From positions 1-5,840 of the forward strand of contig JAZLIL010000026.1 in assembly GCA_045617405.1 (NCBI GenBank): 5,840 nt of DNA, given 5' to 3'. The notes below the pieces were generated by a model. That model saw nothing but the letters and a program-made list of their open reading frames with translations. It was not told the origin of the DNA and ran no database searches. The stretch is from JAZLIL01 sp045617405. GTDB taxonomy: Bacteria > Bacillota > Clostridia > Lachnospirales > Lachnospiraceae. Below, in pieces: positions 1 through 3,962 of this stretch (within the stretch, counting starts at the first letter, position 1; each line of letters starts with the position of its first letter). Both the position numbers and the translations under genes were made by a program.

Positions 1-10
1 AGCCCGCGGA

Positions 11-150
11 ATGCGAAAGGCTGCAAGGATGCGAAAGACTGTAGAAATGTGAAAGCCTGAGGAATGCGAAAGACTGCAGAAATGCGAAGGCCGGCTGGAT
101 GCGAAAGACTGCAGAAATGCTAAAGCCTGAGGAACGGAAAAACTGCGGGG
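11..150. repeat. Degenerate tandem repeat, 35-bp period (two 17/18-bp half-units)
   Basis: A nine-base core, ATGCGAAAG or a close variant, recurs at 11, 29, 47, 64, 82, 99 and 117, alternating 18 and 17 bp apart. The full period is therefore 35 bp. Units 29-63 and 99-133 agree at about 32 of 35 positions, and units 64-98 and 99-133 at about 29 of 35. A decayed fourth unit begins near 134. There are no spacers between units, and 35 is not a multiple of 3, so it is neither a CRISPR array nor an in-frame protein repeat. All three forward frames close by position 60 (stops at 42-44, 50-52 and 58-60). The tail of an upstream gene could lie in the first bases but cannot be identified. Function unknown. 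Confidence 0.8.
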
Positions 151-178
151 AACGGTTTTGATATAACGGAGGAAGAAT

Positions 179-952
179 ATGATACTTTGTGTCGATGTCG
201 GAAATACAAATACGAATTTTGCGCTTTTTGAAGGTGAGGATCAGATTGCCCAGTTCAGGGTGACGACAAAAATACCGAGAACATCAGATGAATTCTGTGC
301 ACTTATCAGGGAGCTTCTCAGTATGAACGATCTTGATGTCGATATGATTGAAGGCGCCATTGTTGCATCGGTAGTGCCGGGAATCATGTATTCGCTGAAT
401 AACGGGATTTATAAAGCCATCGGTGTCGAGGCAATGCAGGTCGGCGCCGGCACAAAGACAGGCATAAGAATCAGCCTTCCGAATCCCAGAGAGATGGGTG
501 CAGGCAGGATCGTTGATGCTGTGGCGGCACTCGAGATCTACGGCGGACCTGTTATGGTGATTGATTTTGGAACGGCGACGACATACGATCTGATCCTTGC
601 CGACGGAACGTTTGTAACAGGCATTACAAGCCCCGGTATCGGGATAAGTGCCAATGCACTCTGGAACGATACTGCGAAGCTTCCTGAGATTGAGATCGTA
701 ATGCCGGATTCGATCATTGTAAAGGACACCGTGAGCAGTATGCAGGCCGGTCTCGTATTCGGTGCCATCGGCCAGACTGAGTACATCGTAAAGCGCGTTA
801 AGGAAGAGATGAAGCTTGACAGCATGAAGGTCGTAGCGACAGGCGGACTTGGAAAGATCATCTCCGATGCGACAGATTCAATCGAGATCTACGATCAGAT
901 GCTTACGATGAAAGGTCTCAGACTGATCTACGAGAAGAACAGAAAGAGATAA
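179..952 (+). CDS. coaX: Type III pantothenate kinase (CoaX)
   Basis: This cytoplasmic enzyme phosphorylates pantothenate with ATP, the first step of coenzyme A synthesis. The 257-residue length is normal for the family. ASKHA-fold motifs are visible: the N-terminal phosphate loop DVGNTNTNFALF (residues 6-17), the second phosphate motif DFGTATTYD (129-137), the pantothenate-side segment SPGI (151-154) and the adenosine-side ATGGLGKII (220-228). The family also has a near-invariant GADR motif. Here residues 107-110 read GAGR, so the aspartate usually proposed as catalytic base is glycine (codon GGC at 503-505). The remainder is intact and looks like a functional, conserved gene. The start is supported by GGAGG at 168-172, six bases before the ATG. 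It precedes dusB, a common Clostridia order. The family assignment is very sure; activity is less certain because of the substitution. Confidence 0.95.
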   Translation: MILCVDVGNTNTNFALFEGEDQIAQFRVTTKIPRTSDEFCALIRELLSMNDLDVDMIEGAIVASVVPGIMYSLNNGIYKAIGVEAMQVGAGTKTGIRISLPNPREMGAGRIVDAVAALEIYGGPVMVIDFGTATTYDLILADGTFVTGITSPGIGISANALWNDTAKLPEIEIVMPDSIIVKDTVSSMQAGLVFGAIGQTEYIVKRVKEEMKLDSMKVVATGGLGKIISDATDSIEIYDQMLTMKGLRLIYEKNRKR

Positions 953-956
953 TAGA

Positions 957-1020
957 GTGAAGGAACGGCAGAACTTTCATCACCATTTGTGCCGCGGCAT
1001 GCCTGCGGAGTGGAGATTTA
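957..1020 (+). repeat. Leader element copy A (orphan copy, no gene directly after it)
   Basis: First of two tandem copies between coaX and dusB. It matches copy B (1023-1085) at about 60 of 64 positions. The differences are one single-base indel, two changes in the hairpin loop and one change before the SD-like sequence. The hairpin is 992-997 pairing with 1003-1008 (CCGCGG with CTGCGG, one G-U pair) around a five-base loop. Like the other copies it ends in a TGGAGATTTA-type Shine-Dalgarno, but what follows is GTG TGA rather than a gene. It therefore appears to be a duplicate that has no start codon to serve. Confidence 0.8.
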
Positions 1021-1022
1021 GT

Positions 1023-1085
1023 GTGAAGGAAGGCAGAACTTTCATCACCATTTGTGCCGCGGTCTGCCTGCGGAATGGAGATTTA
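1023..1085 (+). repeat. Leader element copy B, carrying the dusB ribosome binding site
   Basis: Second tandem copy, ending one base before the dusB ATG at 1087. Its 3' end supplies the Shine-Dalgarno TGGAGA (1076-1081). The hairpin 1057-1062/1068-1073 (CCGCGG with CTGCGG, loop TCTGC) lies directly upstream of that site. A competing pairing is possible between GGCAGA (1032-1037) and TCTGCC (1063-1068), which would use the hairpin loop and one stem base. From 1034 to 1085 it aligns without gaps to copy C (2149-2200) at 39 of 52 positions. It is probably a transcribed leader or intercistronic RNA element; function unknown. Confidence 0.8.
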
Positions 1086-1086
1086 T

Positions 1087-2079
1087 ATGAAAATTGGAAA
1101 TCTTGAAACGGGTATCCTCGCACTCGGACCTATGGCGGGTGTGACGGATTTCCCGTTTCGGCTTCTTTGCAAGGAGCAGGGTGCGGACATTGTCTACACG
1201 GAGATGGTCAGCGCCAAGGGAATTCTTTACCGGAATAAAAACACGGCGGCACTTCTGAAGACAGGAAAAGAAGAGATGCCTGTCGGACTTCAGCTGTTTG
1301 GCGAGGATCCCGAGATTATGGCGGATATGGCTGCAAGGGTCGAGGAACTCAATTTTGATTTCTTTGATGTCAATATGGGATGCCCCGTACCGAAGGTTGT
1401 CGGAAACGGCGAGGGAAGCGCACTGATGAAGAATCCCAAAAGAGCCGGCGAGATAGTATCGACAATGGTGAAATCGGTCAGAAAGCCCGTGACAGTAAAA
1501 TTCAGGAAGGGCTTTGAGGCAGATGACAACAGTGCCGCAGAGTTTGCAAAGGTTCTTGAGGCAGCGGGAGCGTCTGCACTGGCTGTTCACGGGCGGACAA
1601 GAGAACAGTACTATTCCGGGAAAGCTGACTGGAGCGTGATAGCGGACGTAAAGAAAGCCGTCGGGATACCCGTAATCGGAAACGGTGACATTTTCTCGCC
1701 GGTTGACGCAAAAAGGATGCTTGACGAGACGGGATGTGATGCTATTATGCTCGCGAGAGGCGTTCGCGGCAATCCCTGGCTCTTTTCAAGGGTGAAGAGT
1801 TTTCTGGAAAACGGAACGGATCCGGGAAGACCGGCTGTTTCGGAGGTGATGGAAATGATCAGGCGCCATGCGGCGATGATGATCGAATTCAAGGGGGAGT
1901 ATACTGCAATCAGAGAGATGAGAAAACACGTTTCGTGGTATACGGCGGGCTACCCGGGTTCATCTATGCTTCGTCAGAAGGTGAATGAGGTGACGGACTT
2001 TACGAAGCTCGACAGCCTGCTTCGCGAGTACGAGCGTTGGCATGAGACCTGTGTGACCGGTGTCAGGTCTGAAGCTTAA
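1087..2079 (+). CDS. dusB: tRNA-dihydrouridine synthase, DusB type
   Basis: This FMN-dependent flavoenzyme reduces uridine to 5,6-dihydrouridine in the D-loop of tRNA using NADPH. The protein has 330 residues, the usual length. The TIM-barrel signatures occur in order: GPMAGVTDFPFR (14-25, FMN site), NMGCPVPKVVGNGEGSALM (96-114) with catalytic Cys99, Lys138 in VKFR, His168 in VHGRTREQYYSG, GNGD (198-201), and the phosphate-binding ARG (223-225). A C-terminal helical tRNA-binding part follows (about 250-325). The start at 1087 is chosen because family members begin MKIG and TGGAGA lies five bases upstream. The in-frame ATG at 1075 overlaps that Shine-Dalgarno, and GTG 1054 lies inside the repeated leader element. 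It is separated from coaX by two leader copies and is probably co-transcribed with it. Family assignment is certain; the DusB subtype rests on motif similarity. Confidence 0.96.
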   Translation: MKIGNLETGILALGPMAGVTDFPFRLLCKEQGADIVYTEMVSAKGILYRNKNTAALLKTGKEEMPVGLQLFGEDPEIMADMAARVEELNFDFFDVNMGCPVPKVVGNGEGSALMKNPKRAGEIVSTMVKSVRKPVTVKFRKGFEADDNSAAEFAKVLEAAGASALAVHGRTREQYYSGKADWSVIADVKKAVGIPVIGNGDIFSPVDAKRMLDETGCDAIMLARGVRGNPWLFSRVKSFLENGTDPGRPAVSEVMEMIRRHAAMMIEFKGEYTAIREMRKHVSWYTAGYPGSSMLRQKVNEVTDFTKLDSLLREYERWHETCVTGVRSEA

Positions 2080-2138
2080 ACGAAAGAGGGATTGTCTCTG
2101 CAAGGCAACCCGGTGTGAGACTGTATTTCAGGAGGGTA

Positions 2139-2200
2139 GTGCGAAAAACAGAACTGCCATCACTGTTTGTGCTGCGAATTACCCGCAGAATGGAGGATTA
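2139..2200 (+). repeat. Leader element copy C, carrying the zinc-ribbon gene's ribosome binding site
   Basis: A diverged third copy of the element seen before dusB. It aligns gap-free to copy B over 52 bases at 75 percent identity (2149-2200 with 1034-1085). The hairpin is kept as CTGCG (2172-2176) with CGCAG (2184-2188). Relative to copy B the second pair changes from C-G to T-A on both sides, and the fifth from G-T to G-C. The innermost sixth pair is lost (A with C). The 3' end again carries the Shine-Dalgarno (TGGAGG, 2191-2196) and stops one base before the ATG at 2202. A second pairing, AAACAG (2146-2151) with CTGTTT (2163-2168), is possible in this copy. Confidence 0.75.
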
Positions 2201-2201
2201 T

Positions 2202-2612
2202 ATGGAAACAAAGGCATGCGAAAGGTGCGGGGCACTTTTCAAATATGTTGGATTCGGAGACGAGGTCTGTCCTCTCTGCGCCGTGACCGTAAAGCAGGAG
2301 TTTGAGAGCGTAAAGAGGTATCTGGCGGAGAACGGTGCTAAAAATCTCTACGAAATAAGCCTGGCTACGGGAGTGCCGGAAAAGGAAATCAGCAGGTACC
2401 TTCGTCAGGGAAGGCTCGAGATTCCTTCAGGATCGGTTTTTTTTATCAAGTGCGAGATGTGCGGATGCGAGATAAGATCAGGACGTTTCTGTGTGAGATG
2501 CGGTATGCGCCTTCGGACGGAGGGAAAGCTCACAACCTTTGCAGAAATCGGTGACGATGCACCGAAGAACAGAGTGAAGATGCACTTCCTGGACAGAGCG
2601 TGGAAGGAATGA
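2202..2612 (+). CDS. Small double zinc-ribbon / helix-turn-helix protein, YvyF-like (TIGR03826-type 'flagellar operon protein')
   Basis: The protein has 136 residues and is probably cytoplasmic, with no signal peptide or membrane segment. An N-terminal zinc ribbon has Cys6-x2-Cys9 and Cys23-x2-Cys26. A predicted helical segment follows (about 30-45), then an HTH-like stretch (about 48-69, with LYEISLATGVPEKEISRYL). A second ribbon has Cys84-x2-Cys87 and Cys97-x2-Cys100. The C-terminus (about 105-136) is charged and unassigned. This layout resembles the family of Bacillus YvyF, which is named from its flagellar-operon location and whose biochemical role I cannot state. No flagellar gene is visible here, so the flagellar link is unproven. 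A general DNA- or RNA-binding regulatory role is equally possible. The start at 2202 is supported by TGGAGG five bases upstream. Earlier in-frame starts (2190, 2115) fall in the Shine-Dalgarno or the leader repeat. It follows dusB by 122 bp. Confidence 0.8.
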   Translation: METKACERCGALFKYVGFGDEVCPLCAVTVKQEFESVKRYLAENGAKNLYEISLATGVPEKEISRYLRQGRLEIPSGSVFFIKCEMCGCEIRSGRFCVRCGMRLRTEGKLTTFAEIGDDAPKNRVKMHFLDRAWKE

Positions 2613-2662
2613 AAAAGGGAACAGGTATTGTCTCTAACGTAATTATTTAAACATTTTCCCTA

Positions 2663-2691
2663 TTGAAATTTAACATCAAGAGTAGTATCAT
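2663..2691 (+). promoter_or_regulatory. Predicted sigma-A promoter of asd
   Basis: TTGAAA (2663-2668) and TATCAT (2686-2691) are separated by 17 bp, each matching the housekeeping consensus at five of six bases. They lie in a distinctly AT-rich stretch after the zinc-ribbon gene. Transcription would start near 2698 and give a leader of about 57 nt before asd. This length is too short for a lysine riboswitch or T-box. It suggests asd is transcribed separately from the coaX cluster, although I see no convincing terminator between them. Confidence 0.65.
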
Positions 2692-2708
2692 TACAATAAT
2701 TTGTGAGA

Positions 2709-2722
2709 CGGACATTTGTCCG
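2709..2722. promoter_or_regulatory. Perfect 14-bp inverted repeat in the asd leader
   Basis: CGGACATTTGTCCG is its own reverse complement apart from the two central T bases. It lies about 10 bases downstream of the predicted transcription start and 22 bases before the AGGAGG of asd (2744-2749). No T-tract follows, so it is not a terminator. It could be an operator for a dimeric repressor or a 5' mRNA stabilising hairpin; the sequence alone cannot decide. Confidence 0.45.
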
Positions 2723-2754
2723 CCAGGGAAGAACAAATGCATTAGGAGGATATT

Positions 2755-3834
2755 ATGGCAAAGTTAAAGGCAGGCATCTTAGGTGCCACAGGTATGGTAG
2801 GACAGAGATTCATTACACTTCTTGCAGATCACCCCTGGTTTGAGGTTGCTGTTGTTGCAGCAAGCCCGAGGAGTGCAGGAAAGACTTACGAGGAAGCTGT
2901 AGGCGACAGATGGAAGCTTGACATTCCCATGCCCGAAGCTGTTAAGAACCTTGTAGTAATGGACGTCAATGAAATAGAAAAAATTGCATCACAGGTTGAT
3001 GTATGCTTCTCAGCAGTTGATATGAAGAAGGACGAGATCGTCGCTTTTGAGGAAGCTTACGCAAAGGCAGAGGTTCCCGTTGTTTCCAATAATTCAGCAA
3101 ACCGCTGGACGCCCGATGTTCCCATGATCGTTCCTGAGCTCAACCCTGAGCATCTCGATGTTATCGAATACCAGAAGAAGAGACTTGGAACAAAGCACGG
3201 CTTCATTGTTGTTAAGCCGAACTGTTCAATCCAGAGCTACACACCTCTTCTTCATCCTCTTCGTGATTTTGGAATTAAGGAAGTTGTTGCCACAACATAT
3301 CAGGCAATTTCAGGTGCAGGAAAGACATTCCAGGATTGGCCCGAGATGATCGACAATGTAATTCCCTACATCGGCGGCGAAGAAGAAAAGAGCGAGCAGG
3401 AACCTTTACGAATCTGGGGAAAGATTGAGAACGGCGTTATTGTAAAGGCGCAATCACCCATCATTACAACGCAGTGCATCAGAGTACCCGTTGCCAACGG
3501 CCATCTTGCAGCTGTTTTTGTAAATTTCGACAAGAAACCTTCAATGGAGGAAATCCTTGAGCGCTGGGCAGCATTTAAGGGAATCCCTCAGGAGCTCAAT
3601 CTTCCTTCGGCACCGAAGCAGTTTATCAGGTATTTTGAAGAGGATAACCGTCCTCAGACACACATTGACCGTGACTATGAGCACGGCATGGGCATCACGG
3701 TCGGAAGACTCAGAGAGGATGTCATCTACGATTACAAGTTCATCGGACTCTCACACAACACACTCCGAGGTGCGGCAGGCGGCGGTGTTCTTATGGCAGA
3801 GCTTCTTAAGGCAAAAGGATATCTTGACAGATAA
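2755..3834 (+). CDS. asd: Aspartate-semialdehyde dehydrogenase (archaeal/fungal-type)
   Basis: It reduces 4-aspartyl phosphate to aspartate 4-semialdehyde with NADPH, in the cytoplasm. This is the branch point to lysine/diaminopimelate, threonine, methionine and isoleucine. The protein has 359 residues. The dinucleotide-binding loop is GATGMVGQRF (10-19). Catalytic Cys157 lies in PNCSIQSYTPL (155-165), followed by TYQAISGAGK (181-190) and GGEEEKSEQEP (207-217). The second catalytic residue is probably His250 in RVPVANGH (243-250). The SNNSANRW and GGEEEKSEQEP signatures match the form typical of archaea, fungi and many Clostridia (TIGR00978-like), not the E. coli form. The start is fixed by AGGAGG at 2744-2749, five bases before the ATG. 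It has its own promoter and a 5' inverted repeat. No other lysine- or threonine-pathway gene is in view. No key residue is missing. Confidence 0.96.
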   Translation: MAKLKAGILGATGMVGQRFITLLADHPWFEVAVVAASPRSAGKTYEEAVGDRWKLDIPMPEAVKNLVVMDVNEIEKIASQVDVCFSAVDMKKDEIVAFEEAYAKAEVPVVSNNSANRWTPDVPMIVPELNPEHLDVIEYQKKRLGTKHGFIVVKPNCSIQSYTPLLHPLRDFGIKEVVATTYQAISGAGKTFQDWPEMIDNVIPYIGGEEEKSEQEPLRIWGKIENGVIVKAQSPIITTQCIRVPVANGHLAAVFVNFDKKPSMEEILERWAAFKGIPQELNLPSAPKQFIRYFEEDNRPQTHIDRDYEHGMGITVGRLREDVIYDYKFIGLSHNTLRGAAGGGVLMAELLKAKGYLDR

Positions 3835-3853
3835 TGGTTGAAACTCTGTGTAC

Positions 3854-3882
3854 TTGCCTGCTTCAATGAGATTTGATATGAT
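3854..3882 (+). promoter_or_regulatory. Predicted extended -10 promoter of the LRR exoprotein gene
   Basis: TTGCCT (3854-3859, four of six) and TATGAT (3877-3882, five of six) are separated by 17 bp. A TG dinucleotide at 3874-3875 sits one base upstream of the -10, giving an extended -10. Transcription would begin near 3889, upstream of the terminator at 3914-3936. No other promoter fits between that terminator and the start codon. Confidence 0.5.
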
Positions 3883-3913
3883 AATAATCGATAGGTTTTG
3901 TTGCTGAATAAGA

Positions 3914-3936
3914 GTTGTCCGTTGGACAGCTTTTTT
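3914..3936 (+). terminator. Intrinsic terminator between asd and the LRR gene (possible leader attenuator)
   Basis: A 7-bp stem, GTTGTCC (3914-3920) with GGACAGC (3924-3930), includes one T-G pair. It closes a three-base GTT loop and is followed at once by six T bases (3931-3936). It lies 79 bp after the asd stop and would end the asd transcript. It is also only 27 bp ahead of the next start codon and downstream of the only visible promoter for that gene. Transcripts of the LRR gene would therefore have to read through it. Confidence 0.75.
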
Positions 3937-3962
3937 CAGTGAGGCAAAAGGAGGAAAGAACT

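Noticed and set aside
1..150. CRISPR-like array
   Set aside because: The repeats are contiguous with no unique spacers and vary between units, and no cas gene is present.
1045..1590. 181-codon open frame on the minus strand
   Set aside because: It lies wholly across the strongly conserved dusB coding frame and the leader repeat, with no ribosome binding site or recognisable domain; a shadow of dusB.
2211..2223. ATGCGAAAG core of the 5' tandem array reappearing inside the zinc-ribbon gene
   Set aside because: A single nine-base match that encodes part of the ACERCG zinc ligand motif; coding constraint or chance explains it.
2060..2305. 81-codon forward open frame overlapping the dusB end and the zinc-ribbon gene
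   Set aside because: It runs through the leader repeat and out of frame into the Cys-rich coding sequence, with no ribosome binding site at its start. Its repeat-derived peptide is discussed under the leader element.
2613..2661. Intrinsic terminator after the zinc-ribbon gene
   Set aside because: AGGGAA and TTCCCT can pair, but across a loop of more than 30 bases and without a proper T-tract.
2640..2754. Lysine riboswitch, T-box or SAM riboswitch upstream of asd
   Set aside because: The leader after the predicted promoter is about 57 nt and has only one small palindrome; no riboswitch core or T-box specifier arrangement is visible.
3557..3841. 94-codon forward open frame inside asd
   Set aside because: Out of frame within a fully conserved asd; low-complexity Ser/Arg/His content typical of a shadow frame.
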